A stretch of 64,000 nucleotides of DNA from Chloracidobacterium sp. (GCA_016720705.1 JADKKB010000007.1:186001-250000), one strand, 5' to 3'. Positions 35,427-44,299 are shown, counted from the stretch's first letter. Made by a program: numbers and translations. The notes: generated by a model from the letters alone, not told the origin.

Positions 35427-36179
35427 CTAGCTACCGATATGAATGGCGTCGATCATTTCGCGGACAGCCTGGTCAAGGCCGACAAATACCGCACGCGAAA
35501 TGATGGAATGACCAATGTTAAATTCGGTAATCTGCGGGATTGCGGCAAGTTCGCCGATATTTCGACACGTTAGGCCGTGGCCGGCAGCGACGATTATCCC
35601 GAGCGTTTCGGCAAATTCGGATGCGTGCCTGATGCGTTCTATCTCGGTCGCGGCACGCAGTTTACCTTCACCGTGAACCGCTCGGGCACTTAAAGTCAAT
35701 TCCGCATACTCCGCCGTACACAACTCGACCTGCTGTGCTCCTGCCCGATGTGCGGCATCAATCTGTTCAGTAACCGGGTCGATAAAGATACTAACAAATA
35801 TACCTGCCGCCTTTAATGAACTGATCGCCTTTTGGATGACTTCGAAATTACCTACAACGTTTAACCCGCCTTCGGTAGTGATCTCATTTGGGTTTTCCGG
35901 AACTAACGACACCGCATCCGGTTTAGTTCGGACTGCAATTTCGACCATTTCATCGGTGGAGGTCATTTCCAGATTCAAATAGGTGGTTACAACATCGCGC
36001 AAAAGCTCAATGTCGCGACCTTGAATGTGGCGGCGATCACCACGGAGATGAACCGTGATGCCGTTTGCACCTGCTTGTTCACAAATTACGGCTGCAGCGA
36101 CAACACTGGGCTCGATGGTTTTGCGGGCTTCGCGAATCGTTGCGACGTGATCAATATTTACATTTAACTTTGCAGTCAT
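35427..36179 (-). CDS. pdxJ: Pyridoxine 5'-phosphate synthase
   Basis: PdxJ condenses deoxyxylulose 5-phosphate with 3-amino-1-hydroxyacetone phosphate, the last step of DXP-dependent vitamin B6 synthesis. The 250-residue TIM-barrel protein has LNVNIDHVATIREARK, GITVHLRGDRRHIQ, EVSLVPE-like VSLVPENPNEITTEGG and AGHGLTCRN. Length is normal. It overlaps the upstream glycosyltransferase by 4 bp. No other pdx gene is present. Confidence 0.96.
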   Translation of the reverse strand: MTAKLNVNIDHVATIREARKTIEPSVVAAAVICEQAGANGITVHLRGDRRHIQGRDIELLRDVVTTYLNLEMTSTDEMVEIAVRTKPDAVSLVPENPNEITTEGGLNVVGNFEVIQKAISSLKAAGIFVSIFIDPVTEQIDAAHRAGAQQVELCTAEYAELTLSARAVHGEGKLRAATEIERIRHASEFAETLGIIVAAGHGLTCRNIGELAAIPQITEFNIGHSIISRAVFVGLDQAVREMIDAIHIGS

Positions 36180-36919
36180 TTCAGGTCATACGCTCCCCTT
36201 TTTGCATTTCGCCGGATCTGATTGAGTTCGCTGAACATCCGCCGCGTATCGCGAAAGACACTGACCTTGGAACCGGCTACGTCGTTCCAACGCACCGGTA
36301 TTTCCGCTAGTCTTAGTCCGTGATACTGGGCGACGTAAAGAAATTCGACGTCAAAACCAAAACGGTCGATCGTCATCAAATCGAGCAGCGGACGAAATTT
36401 CCGCATATTAAAAGCCTTAAAGCCGCATTGGGTATCGAAAAACTTCAAGCCTGACATTTTCTTGATGATCAGATTCATTACGCGGCCGCCCTGTTCACGT
36501 CGCCAGGGCTGATGAGTTCCAATAAGGCTACGATCAATAGCACGCGAACCAAACGTCACGTCACATTCGCCTGATCGAATCGGTGCTACAAGTTTATCGA
36601 TCTCGTCGATCGGCGTTGAAAGGTCCGCATCACTGAAAACCGCGATATCCGCGTTCGCCGCGAGCAGTCCCGTCTTAACTGCGTAGCCTTTGCCGCGGTT
36701 TTCCTTATAACGTATCACTCTCGTCGTGATCAATGGAAAACTTGCCGCCGCCAACTCTGCGATCTCGGATGTTCGGTCGGTCGAACCGTCGTCGACGACG
36801 ATCAACTCGGTTCGCTGAGCATCGTCGGCACTCAAATATTGGAGAATTCTCTCAATTGACGCCCCAAGTCGGTCTTGTTCGTCGAATGCGGGTACAACTA
36901 TGGATACGTCTGGCTTCAT
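36176..36919 (-). CDS. Family 2 glycosyltransferase (dolichyl-phosphate glycosyltransferase-like)
   Basis: The 247-residue GT-A enzyme opens VSIVVPAFDEQDRLG, has the DDGSTDRT nucleotide site, the DADLSTPIDEIDKL metal-binding DxD variant (DAD) and DTQCGFKAFN. The pattern is that of Alg5/DPM1-like transferases moving sugars to polyprenyl phosphate. There is no C-terminal membrane segment. It is the first gene of the seven-gene leftward operon ending with recQ; its relation to pdxJ is probably only transcriptional. Confidence 0.92.
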   Translation of the reverse strand: MKPDVSIVVPAFDEQDRLGASIERILQYLSADDAQRTELIVVDDGSTDRTSEIAELAAASFPLITTRVIRYKENRGKGYAVKTGLLAANADIAVFSDADLSTPIDEIDKLVAPIRSGECDVTFGSRAIDRSLIGTHQPWRREQGGRVMNLIIKKMSGLKFFDTQCGFKAFNMRKFRPLLDLMTIDRFGFDVEFLYVAQYHGLRLAEIPVRWNDVAGSKVSVFRDTRRMFSELNQIRRNAKRGAYDLK

Positions 36920-37011
36920 CGTAATAAAGACTTTATGTTAGTTGGTAGACAGTTAAATGTAAATTCACGGTTCAGGCACCTACCCGTTGTGATTTGCTAA
37001 GTGTCCGCTAT

Positions 37012-37019
37012 GGTATAAT
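37012..37019 (+). promoter_or_regulatory. Extended -10 promoter of ctpA
   Basis: TGGTATAAT carries a perfect TATAAT at 37014-37019 with an extended TG. A -35 box is weak (GATTTG-like). The ctpA ATG lies about 25 bases downstream, so the leader is short. Confidence 0.7.
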
Positions 37020-37043
37020 TTGTTTTTTTGCGATAGCAGAACA

Positions 37044-38678
37044 ATGGATAAGAAATTTCCTTTAATTGCAGTCATCTTGATCGTGGCCGGTTCGATTATC
37101 GGCGGCCTGCTCGGCCGTATGCCATCGATCACCTCTGCTGATTCGGCGATCACGCCCGAGCGTATCACATCAGAATATTCCGAAGCGTTTGATGTAGTAA
37201 ATTCAAATTTTGCCGGGAAGATCGATAGTGACAAGATCTCAGACGGTGCAATACAGGGAATGCTTTGGACGCTTGATCCGCATTCATCCTACTTTACACG
37301 GGACGAATTTCGAAAACTTTCGGAAGAACAATCTTCGCAATTCTATGGTATCGGTGTTTCGATCCTGCAGCATCGTGACGGCGTTTACGTCCAGTCCGTA
37401 GTCCCCGGGACTCCGGCGGAAAAGGCCGGTCTTCGCTATGGCGACCGATTTGTGAGCGTCGAGGGAAAGGATGCGAAAGAGTGGTCGAGCGGCGAGGTTT
37501 CCAAAAATGTCCGAGGCGAGAAAGGTACTCCGGTTAAGATTCGGATCGAACGCGTTTCATCTGCAAATCCGATCGACCTCGAGATCGTTCGCGGCGGAGT
37601 TCCGCTTCCCTCGATCAGAAACTATTTTATGTTGCCCGATTCTGTCGGCTACGTCGGATTGACTGGTGGTTTTCAGGAAACAACGGCTGAGGAATTAAAG
37701 CAATCGATCGCCGAACTAAAGAAACAGGGAATGAAAAGTCTCATCCTTGACCTCAGAGGCAACCCTGGCGGAATTCTCGAACAAGCGGTTCAGGTCGTAA
37801 GTAAATTTGTACCAAGCGGTAAGACCGTTGTTTCAGTAAAGGCCGCCCGCGGTGCTGCGACTAGAGAATTAAAGACCTACGATGTCGGATACGAGACTTT
37901 GCCACTAGTCGTTATGATCAATGGCGGGTCTGCGTCGGCGGCAGAGATCGTTGCGGGAGCAGTGCAGGATTACGGGCGGGGCTTGGTGATTGGTAGTGAC
38001 AGTTTCGGGAAAGGACTCGTGCAGAGAGTGTTTCGCTTGCCATTCGGCACGGGCTTAACGCTAACGACGGCACGATATTACACTCCGTACGGCCGTTCGC
38101 TACAACGCGATTATTCGAGCGGCTCGATCTACGACTATTACACGCATCTGGCGGATTCACCTGATCAGGACCAATCTGACGTTGCCCCCAAACCTGCGGG
38201 TAGCCCGGTCAATATGCCGGATGGTCGTGTTCTCTATGGCGGACGCGGAATCGAACCGGACGTTCGGATTCCGGCGGCGATCGGTAATCCGTTAAAAGCC
38301 CGTATTAACGAGGCTGCATTCTTTTTTGTGCGACAACTGGTCGCGGGCAAGATCAGCGGGCTAGAGACCTATCGGACCGAACGTCAGAATTTTCGGGCTA
38401 ATGTTGCTGCCGGCGAATTTGCCGTCAATGACCGGTTGCTTGATGCTTTTCGCGGGTTCACCTCAAATGAAAAGGCCAATGGACTGACCTCAGAGAATCT
38501 TAATAGCCAATTGGATTACTGCCGCACGCGTATCCGCGAAGAATTGGCAACGGCCAATTATTCGACCGAGGCGGGCGTTCAGGTATTGCTCGAGACGGAT
38601 CCGCAGATCTTAAAAGCAATCGAGTCAATGTCACAGGCCGCAAAGCTGACCGAGACCGCATCGGTCATGAGGTCATAA
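37044..38678 (+). CDS. ctpA: Carboxyl-terminal processing peptidase (S41 family)
   Basis: The 544-residue product has an N-terminal membrane anchor (FPLIAVILIVAGSIIGG), a helical part, a PDZ domain (about residues 100-180; YGIGVSILQHRDGVYV) and an S41 domain with LDLRGNPGG, the nucleophile Ser in NGGSASAAEIVAGA (near 295) and Lys in SDSFGKGLVQ (near 322). Ctp enzymes cut C-terminal tails of periplasmic proteins. The C-terminal 150 residues are helical and of unknown role. The TTG at 37020 would add non-family residues; ATG 37044 is used. Confidence 0.94.
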   Translation: MDKKFPLIAVILIVAGSIIGGLLGRMPSITSADSAITPERITSEYSEAFDVVNSNFAGKIDSDKISDGAIQGMLWTLDPHSSYFTRDEFRKLSEEQSSQFYGIGVSILQHRDGVYVQSVVPGTPAEKAGLRYGDRFVSVEGKDAKEWSSGEVSKNVRGEKGTPVKIRIERVSSANPIDLEIVRGGVPLPSIRNYFMLPDSVGYVGLTGGFQETTAEELKQSIAELKKQGMKSLILDLRGNPGGILEQAVQVVSKFVPSGKTVVSVKAARGAATRELKTYDVGYETLPLVVMINGGSASAAEIVAGAVQDYGRGLVIGSDSFGKGLVQRVFRLPFGTGLTLTTARYYTPYGRSLQRDYSSGSIYDYYTHLADSPDQDQSDVAPKPAGSPVNMPDGRVLYGGRGIEPDVRIPAAIGNPLKARINEAAFFFVRQLVAGKISGLETYRTERQNFRANVAAGEFAVNDRLLDAFRGFTSNEKANGLTSENLNSQLDYCRTRIREELATANYSTEAGVQVLLETDPQILKAIESMSQAAKLTETASVMRS

Positions 38679-38710
38679 CCGAATCCGTTAACCAAATTTC
38701 GAAATAATAA

Positions 38711-38755
38711 GTTCCTGAAGTAAACTTATTGTTTGCTTTAGGAACTAGTTTTTTT
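38711..38755 (+). terminator. Intrinsic terminator whose T tract abuts the pfkA start codon
   Basis: A 15-base stem (38711-38725 with 38731-38745, two G-T or A-C type mismatches, loop TTATT) is followed by TAGTTTTTTT. The first ATG of the pfkA family motif begins at 38756, directly after the T tract, so either this ends ctpA or it acts as an attenuator of pfkA. The AGGA at 38740 that could serve as ribosome-binding site lies inside the stem. Confidence 0.75.
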
Positions 38756-39841
38756 ATGTATAAGCAGATTGGAATTTTAACCGGCGGCGGCGATGCCCCG
38801 GGTTTGAACGCAGTGATTCGTGCGGTCGTGAGAACCGCGATCGGCGAATATGGAATGAAGGTGATCGGCATCGAGGATAGCTTTGAAGGCATTCTCGGTG
38901 AACCGCGAACTATGAGCCTGACGACTAAAAGCGTCAGCGGCATCCTTCCTCGCGGCGGCACAATACTAGGCACGCGAAACCGCGGCAGTTTTATGAAGAT
39001 CGTTGATGGAAAGATCATCTTCCCTGAACTTCCTATCGGTGAAGCCTTGGCGAATCTTGATATCCTTGAGATCGAGGCCTTGATTGTGCTGGGCGGCGAA
39101 GGGACGCTTGCCATCGCCGAACAATTTCATAAACGCGGCTTTCCGGTAATCGGTGTGCCAAAAACGATCGACAATGACCTCGCAGCAACCGAACTCACTT
39201 TCGGATTTATGACCGCGATCGATATTGCAACCGAGGCTCTCGACCGATTGCACACGACCGCCGCGTCCCACGATCGCGTGATGATTTTGGAAGTTATGGG
39301 GCGAAATACCGGCTGGATCGCACTGCACGCCGGGCTTGCCGGCAGTGCTGACATCATTTTAATCCCCGAGATCCCGTTTTCGTTCGATTCGGTGGTGCGA
39401 AAGGTGTTAGAGCGTGAAGCAAGTGGCTCGCGATTCACAAATATTGTGGTTGCCGAAGGCGCAAAAGAGGTCGGAAAAGGTGAGATGTACTCCGATTCGA
39501 ATGAACTGAGATTGGGCGGTATTGGTAACTATGTTCGTCACCGCGTACAAGAGTTGACCGGCAAGGAATCCCGATGCGTGGTCCTGGGCCATCTGCAGCG
39601 TGGCGGGAGCCCCAATGCGTTCGACCGAATGCTCGGCACCAATTTTGGAGCGTGTGCGGTGCGGGCACTGGCAAGCGGTGAGACCGGAAAGATGGTAGCT
39701 TGGCAGGCGGGAACGGTCGTCACCGTGCCGATCTCCGATGCCTGTATGGCGATCAAGACGGTTGCAATTGACGGACAGTTGGTCAGATCTGCTCGCGACA
39801 TCGGCATCTCGTTTGCCGCACCGCGCGAAACGGACCTTTAG
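38756..39841 (+). CDS. pfkA: 6-phosphofructokinase
   Basis: PFK phosphorylates fructose 6-phosphate in glycolysis. The 361-residue protein starts MYKQIGILTGGGDAPGLNAV, so ATG 38756 must be correct, and has VLGGEGTL, PKTIDNDLAAT and EVMGRNTGWIALHAGL. Donor-site residues matter: the pattern GGEGT keeps Gly at the position that is Asp in pyrophosphate-dependent enzymes, pointing to ATP, while Lys in PKTIDND is typical of the PPi-type/long clade. ATP use is therefore likely but not certain. It follows ctpA across the terminator. Confidence 0.95.
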   Translation: MYKQIGILTGGGDAPGLNAVIRAVVRTAIGEYGMKVIGIEDSFEGILGEPRTMSLTTKSVSGILPRGGTILGTRNRGSFMKIVDGKIIFPELPIGEALANLDILEIEALIVLGGEGTLAIAEQFHKRGFPVIGVPKTIDNDLAATELTFGFMTAIDIATEALDRLHTTAASHDRVMILEVMGRNTGWIALHAGLAGSADIILIPEIPFSFDSVVRKVLEREASGSRFTNIVVAEGAKEVGKGEMYSDSNELRLGGIGNYVRHRVQELTGKESRCVVLGHLQRGGSPNAFDRMLGTNFGACAVRALASGETGKMVAWQAGTVVTVPISDACMAIKTVAIDGQLVRSARDIGISFAAPRETDL

Positions 39842-39886
39842 CGGTGTGATTCGATAGGGATATTTGAATTTTTGAGGTTAAGTCAG

Positions 39887-40357
39887 ATGCAAGAGATCAA
39901 AAAGAAATTGCGGGCAGAATTGGATGCTTTGGAACACGACCTGCATTTTAAGCTGCCAAAGATGATTCAGCACGCTCGCGAATTTGGAGATCTGAGCGAG
40001 AACGCCGAGTACAAGGCGGCAAAGGAACGCCAGTCTATGGTGCAGGCTCGGATCAGTATGCTGCAGCAGCGATTGATGGAGGTCGATTCGATCGACATAT
40101 CAAAGATCCCGAGGGACAGCATTGCTTATGGCTCGACCGTGGTACTTTTTGATCTGGAAAAAGAAGAAAAAGTTACGTATCGGCTCGTCACTTCCGAGGA
40201 AAGTGCTCCGGAGAAAGGGTTGATCTCGACCGTATCACCGATTGGACAAGCTTTGATGGGCAAAGAAGAAGGTGACGAGATAAAGGTCAAAACGCCGACT
40301 GGCTGGCGAAACTTCGAGATCAGCCGACTTACAACGATCCACGATCAGGAGAAATAG
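39887..40357 (+). CDS. greA: GreA-family transcription elongation factor
   Basis: GreA rescues backtracked RNA polymerase by promoting transcript cleavage. The 156-residue protein has a coiled-coil N-terminal domain with DLSENAEYKAAKERQ (the acidic tip D-x-x-E-N) and a C-terminal FKBP-like domain (ISTVSPIGQALMGKEEGDEIKVKTP, in part). I use ATG 39887, nine bases after a GAGG, rather than the TTG at 39872. It lies 45 bp after pfkA. Confidence 0.94.
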   Translation: MQEIKKKLRAELDALEHDLHFKLPKMIQHAREFGDLSENAEYKAAKERQSMVQARISMLQQRLMEVDSIDISKIPRDSIAYGSTVVLFDLEKEEKVTYRLVTSEESAPEKGLISTVSPIGQALMGKEEGDEIKVKTPTGWRNFEISRLTTIHDQEK

Positions 40358-40378
40358 TCCGAGAGCAAACATAACCAT

Positions 40379-41023
40379 ATGCTGGGAGCCGGAATAGGAC
40401 GAGGAGCAATGCGGATCATCAACGCGATGGTCCGAGCTCTTGCTTCGGCCGGAATTTCGCCGAATATCCTCACGACGATCGGAGTCACGATCAATATTGG
40501 ATGCGGAGTTCTCTTTGGTCTAGGCGAGTTCTTTTGGGCAGGTATCGTGCTGATCGTTGCCAATCTCTTTGATATGTTGGATGGTAACGTCGCACGTCTA
40601 TCGGGCCGCGTGACCAAGTTTGGCAGTTTTCTTGATTCATCTCTCGACCGGCTTTCAGATATGGTCGTTTTCGTCGGGATAATGATCTTTTATGCCGGCA
40701 ATTCACCGCAACACTCTCTGCTAAACGTTTTTCTCGCAGGTGTCGGATTGATGGCTTCCGTAATGGTAAGCTATACGACGGCACGCAGCGAGGGGCTCGG
40801 AGTCAAGGCGAATGTCGGGTTTCTTCAGCGCCCGGAGCGTGTCGTATTGTTCATCATCGGTTCACTTTCGACTTGGAATTGGGAATCGACGGCCTATTTT
40901 GCCAATCGAATGCCTCAGGTGCTTTGGGTTTTGGCCGTGGGTTCGGTATGGACCCTGATCCACCGTATGTATTATATCTGGCTCGAATTCCGAAAACTAG
41001 AGGGTCCGCCAGAGCGAAAATGA
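40379..41023 (+). CDS. CDP-alcohol phosphatidyltransferase
   Basis: The 214-residue membrane enzyme has the signature D-x2-D-G-x2-A-R-x8-G-x3-D-x3-D: FDMLDGNVARLSGRVTKFG followed by SFLDSSLDR. Five or six membrane helices are visible. It condenses a CDP-activated lipid with an alcohol; archaetidylinositol or phosphatidylinositol-phosphate synthase-like and PgsA-like forms share this motif, so the alcohol is not decided. Its stop overlaps the next start (ATGA). Confidence 0.92.
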   Translation: MLGAGIGRGAMRIINAMVRALASAGISPNILTTIGVTINIGCGVLFGLGEFFWAGIVLIVANLFDMLDGNVARLSGRVTKFGSFLDSSLDRLSDMVVFVGIMIFYAGNSPQHSLLNVFLAGVGLMASVMVSYTTARSEGLGVKANVGFLQRPERVVLFIIGSLSTWNWESTAYFANRMPQVLWVLAVGSVWTLIHRMYYIWLEFRKLEGPPERK

Positions 41024-41448
41024 GTGATTGGTTCAACGGTTTTTGGGCATCAATTACGCTTGGCAATGTATTGCTGGGTGTATCACTCTTTTTGGTCTCA
41101 CTCACCCTAAGTTTTGCGGCGATCGGCATCGTGATGGTAAAGATTCCTCCTCGTTATTTTGCGGCTCACTACGAGCGCGACTTTTTACCCGGTAGTCCGT
41201 GGCTCGTAAGATGGGGAGCAGTAATTCTTAAGAACATATTTGGGGTGTTTTTGATTCTATTGGGAATCGTGCTGTCGCTTCCAGGCATTCCGGGCCAAGG
41301 CATTCTGACCATTTTACTCGGATTGATAATGCTTGATATTCCCGGAAAACGGCCGATCGAGGCACGGATCATCCAGAGGCCCACGGTATTAGCGGCAATA
41401 AACAAGCTTCGAGCGAAGTATAATAAACCGCCTTTGGAAATGGAATAA
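41020..41448 (+). CDS. PGPGW-type small membrane protein
   Basis: The 142-residue protein has two to three membrane segments and the GIVLSLPGIPGQGILTIL block followed by a hydrophobic strand LLGLIMLDIPG, which matches the PGPGW motif of a family of putative transmembrane proteins. The frame is open to 40873 but the ATG at 41020 overlaps the previous stop and is preceded by AGAGCG. Function is unknown; its place beside a phospholipid synthase suggests an envelope role. Confidence 0.82.
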   Translation: MSDWFNGFWASITLGNVLLGVSLFLVSLTLSFAAIGIVMVKIPPRYFAAHYERDFLPGSPWLVRWGAVILKNIFGVFLILLGIVLSLPGIPGQGILTILLGLIMLDIPGKRPIEARIIQRPTVLAAINKLRAKYNKPPLEME

Positions 41449-41450
41449 TA

Positions 41451-41738
41451 ATGGGCTTTCTCGATAAGGTACTCAGGAAAAAGCGAATAACGCCGGATGA
41501 GTGGCGACGGGAGCTCCTTGCCTACGGCCGTATCACCGACGGTGTCATCATTGATACATTTGTCGATAGCAATGGGTTCGAGGTCGCTCTCTACTCTTAC
41601 ACGCTTAATGGCGTTGATTTTGAATCTTCGGATAATCTGACCGAGGATCAGCAAAAAGAGCGCATCAAATACGCGCCGGGAGCAAAGGTTGGGATCCGGT
41701 ACGACCCCAAAAATCAAGGCAATTCAGTAATTGAATAA
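41451..41738 (+). CDS. Small DUF3592-like soluble protein
   Basis: A 95-residue acidic product. A helical N-terminus (MGFLDKVLRKKRITPDEWRR) is followed by a beta-rich domain (GRITDGVIIDTFVDSNGFEV to GIRYDPKNQGNSVIE), which resembles the VxxVxYDPxNP end of DUF3592 proteins. It starts 2 bp after the previous stop, and its own stop touches the accC start, so it is translated in a chain. No function is known. Confidence 0.78.
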   Translation: MGFLDKVLRKKRITPDEWRRELLAYGRITDGVIIDTFVDSNGFEVALYSYTLNGVDFESSDNLTEDQQKERIKYAPGAKVGIRYDPKNQGNSVIE

Positions 41739-43232
41739 ATGTTTAAGAAGATCTTAATAGCAAATCGGGGTGAGATCGCGTGCCGCGTCATTCGAACTTG
41801 CCGGGAAATGAAGATCGGAACCATTGCGGTATATTCGGATGCCGACAAGGACGCTCTGCACGTGCGAATGGCGGACGAAGCCTACAATATTGGGCCACCA
41901 GCATCAGCACAGAGTTACCTTAGCGCGGAGAAGATCATCGAAGTTGCCATACGGGCGGGAGCCGAGGCGATCCATCCGGGATATGGCTTTATGTCCGAAA
42001 ATGCGGAGTTTGTCCGTGAAGTGACTAAGGCCGGGATAACGTTTATTGGCCCGCCGCCCGAGGCGATGGAAGGACTGGGTGGCAAAATGTCTGCCCGCAA
42101 GATCGCGATCGGGGCCGACGTGCCGATCGTTCCCGGAACAACCGAACCGCTTGCTTCATTTGAAGAAGCAAAAACTACTGCGGCCGCGATTGGCTATCCG
42201 GTAATGCTAAAGGCATCAGCCGGCGGCGGCGGCAAAGGAATGAGGCTTGTTTTTAACGAGTCTGAGCTGAAATCCGCGCTCGAAGGTGCACAATCTGAAG
42301 CACTCGCTGGATTCGGCGATGATGCGGTCTATGTTGAAAAGGCGGTAGTCCGTCCGCGCCATATTGAGATCCAAGTATTTTCGGATACGCACGGAAATCA
42401 CGTATATCTTGGCGAACGCGAATGCTCTATACAAAGGCGGCACCAAAAGGTCGTTGAGGAAGCACCGTCACCTATTAACTCAGCAGAGTTGCGAAAGGCA
42501 ATGGGTGAATGTGCTATCAAAGTCTCAAAGGCAGTAAATTACGTGGGTGCGGGAACGGTCGAATTCCTTGTGTCGGACCTCGACAAGTCTTTTTACTTCC
42601 TTGAAATGAATACGCGTCTGCAGGTCGAACACCCGGTGACTGAGTTGGTAACCGGCTTTGATCTCGTACGCGAACAGATCAATGTCGCCTGGGGCGAAAA
42701 GCTTTCGTTTACCCAAGATGACGTTTCGATCCGCGGTCACGCTATTGAATGTCGCGTCTATGCAGAAGACCCGGAAACGAATTTTATGCCGTCGCCTGGC
42801 CGGATCGAACGACTTCGACTGCCGCACGGCCCCGGCGTTCGTGATGACGGTGGTGTTTATGAGGGTGCCGATGTGTCGATCTATTACGACCCGATGATCT
42901 CAAAACTCGCAGTCCACGGACGGACGCGACACGAGGCTATCGACCGGATGCGGCGTGCTCTAATGGAATATGAGGTCGGCGGGATCAAAACAACTCTTCC
43001 GTTTTTCCGTGCCTTAATGGAAGATGAGGAGTTTATCGCCGGCAATCTGGATACCGGCTTTATTCCAAGATTCACCGAACGCCGCAAACCGGCAGAGATA
43101 TCCGAATCAGACAAGGATCTGGCCGTGATTGCTGCCGCTCTTGCCTATCAAATGCGTGGTGCTCAGGTCACAAGTGATGTTGGCCAACAGAATGTTCAAA
43201 GCAGATGGGCAATGTCAGGACGCCGATCATAA
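41739..43232 (+). CDS. accC: Acetyl-CoA carboxylase biotin carboxylase subunit
   Basis: AccC carboxylates biotin on AccB with ATP and bicarbonate. The 497-residue ATP-grasp protein has the FKKILIANRGEIACRVIRT start, KASAGGGGKGMRLV, RPRHIEIQVFSD, ECSIQRRHQKVVEEAPS and FYFLEMNTRLQVEHPVTE. It is about 45 residues longer than typical, with an extra polar tail after the ATP-grasp end. No accB gene lies beside it, which is unusual since accB and accC are often paired. Confidence 0.95.
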   Translation: MFKKILIANRGEIACRVIRTCREMKIGTIAVYSDADKDALHVRMADEAYNIGPPASAQSYLSAEKIIEVAIRAGAEAIHPGYGFMSENAEFVREVTKAGITFIGPPPEAMEGLGGKMSARKIAIGADVPIVPGTTEPLASFEEAKTTAAAIGYPVMLKASAGGGGKGMRLVFNESELKSALEGAQSEALAGFGDDAVYVEKAVVRPRHIEIQVFSDTHGNHVYLGERECSIQRRHQKVVEEAPSPINSAELRKAMGECAIKVSKAVNYVGAGTVEFLVSDLDKSFYFLEMNTRLQVEHPVTELVTGFDLVREQINVAWGEKLSFTQDDVSIRGHAIECRVYAEDPETNFMPSPGRIERLRLPHGPGVRDDGGVYEGADVSIYYDPMISKLAVHGRTRHEAIDRMRRALMEYEVGGIKTTLPFFRALMEDEEFIAGNLDTGFIPRFTERRKPAEISESDKDLAVIAAALAYQMRGAQVTSDVGQQNVQSRWAMSGRRS

Positions 43233-43318
43233 CATTTTTCGAGACGCCGGTTGTGCTGGGCTCCAAACCCATACTTCGGGCCATCAATATTATCAGTTGA
43301 TCTGGAGGGTTTTACTAA

Positions 43319-43528
43319 ATGGAAGAGTTATTGCGAAGCTTAATGGGTAAAAGCGTTGATGTCGCCTGCGGAGCGAGTGCTACGTTTCGCGGAGAGGTGA
43401 TCGACGTCAAAGGCGGAGTGCTATATTTGCGGGACGAATCCGCAGAAGTCGCATACGTTGCGGTCGACAAGGTCGCCGTTGTTTACGAACGCAAGGATCT
43501 GCATTCCCGGCCCGGCTTTATCGTTTGA
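43319..43528 (+). CDS. MM_0924-type small protein
   Basis: The 69-residue protein (SLMGKSVDVACGASATFRG, VIDVKGGVLYLRDE, AEVAYVAVDKVAVVYE, ending HSRPGFIV) fits the small MM_0924 family found in archaea and some bacteria; it looks like a Sm-like or small beta-barrel fold. GGAGG 14 bases upstream is a good ribosome-binding site. The role is unknown. Confidence 0.82.
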   Translation: MEELLRSLMGKSVDVACGASATFRGEVIDVKGGVLYLRDESAEVAYVAVDKVAVVYERKDLHSRPGFIV

Positions 43529-43548
43529 TCGGCTTTTCACACAAACAA

Positions 43549-43584
43549 ACGGGCCGGGCATCATATGATGCCCGGCCCGTTTCT
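43549..43584. terminator. Bidirectional terminator between the MM_0924-type gene and the NlpC/P60 gene
   Basis: ACGGGCCGGGCATCAT (43549-43564) and its exact reverse complement (43565-43580) form a perfect 32-base palindrome, with TTC after it on the plus strand and GTTTG after it on the minus strand. It sits between convergent genes. Confidence 0.85.
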
Positions 43585-43600
43585 GATATTTATTAGGAAA

Positions 43601-44299
43601 TTACCGATCCGACATATCGGCAGACGAGCTTTGCGGCATCAGCTTACGAAAGCCTACGATGCGGCTCGACCAGTATCCCTTAAACGGTGAGTACGTGATC
43701 CCTTTGCTCGACGAAGCGTGATAGAAACCATTCTCATCCGCGACGATCCCCATATGACCCAATCCATTCAAGAATACGAGCGTTCCGAATTTGAAACGAT
43801 CATCGCCATATACCTCGACCGAACTTGCCCATAAGCTACGAGCACTCGCACGTGTAAACGGAACCCCGGCTTCCGTAAATACGCTCCAGACAAAGCCCGA
43901 GCAATCATATCGATTAGGTCCGGTCGAACCGTATAGGTAAGGAATGCCGTATCGGGCCTGGATGCCCGCCATTATCTTGGCACTGACTCCCGAACCGTAC
44001 GCCGTCTTGCCTGCCGCAAAGCCTGAAGTCGACGTCGCCATAGCGGTCTTCTTGACCAATGGCTTTTCAGCAGCGGGTTGACCGACAACAACGATTTGAT
44101 TAGTAAGGGTTGGGCGTGATGAAGAAGTCGTTCTCGAACTGTCTTGCGGATTCGGCGTGTAAACCGGCGGTTGGTTGGTCGGTTGGCTGGATGTTGTCTT
44201 AACGACTCGATCCCGCTGCTGTGCCGCTACGGTTCCGTCAAATGCAGTCACGGCAAGCAACGTGCATACCGCTACGAGGAGCGTCTTCTTAAAATTCAT
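43601..44299 (-). CDS. Exported NlpC/P60 (C40) cell-wall peptidase
   Basis: The 232-residue product has a signal peptide (MNFKKTLLVAVCTLLAVTAF, ending VAAQQ), a Pro/Ser/Thr-rich linker (residues about 30-75) and a C40 domain with the catalytic Cys in NRYDCSGFVWSVF, His in NGLGHMGIV and a third polar residue in FYHASSSKGI. Such enzymes cut peptide stems of peptidoglycan. ATG 44299 is preferred over TTG 44302; GGAG lies 9 bases upstream. It ends at a strong palindromic terminator. Confidence 0.9.
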   Translation of the reverse strand: MNFKKTLLVAVCTLLAVTAFDGTVAAQQRDRVVKTTSSQPTNQPPVYTPNPQDSSRTTSSSRPTLTNQIVVVGQPAAEKPLVKKTAMATSTSGFAAGKTAYGSGVSAKIMAGIQARYGIPYLYGSTGPNRYDCSGFVWSVFTEAGVPFTRASARSLWASSVEVYGDDRFKFGTLVFLNGLGHMGIVADENGFYHASSSKGITYSPFKGYWSSRIVGFRKLMPQSSSADMSDR

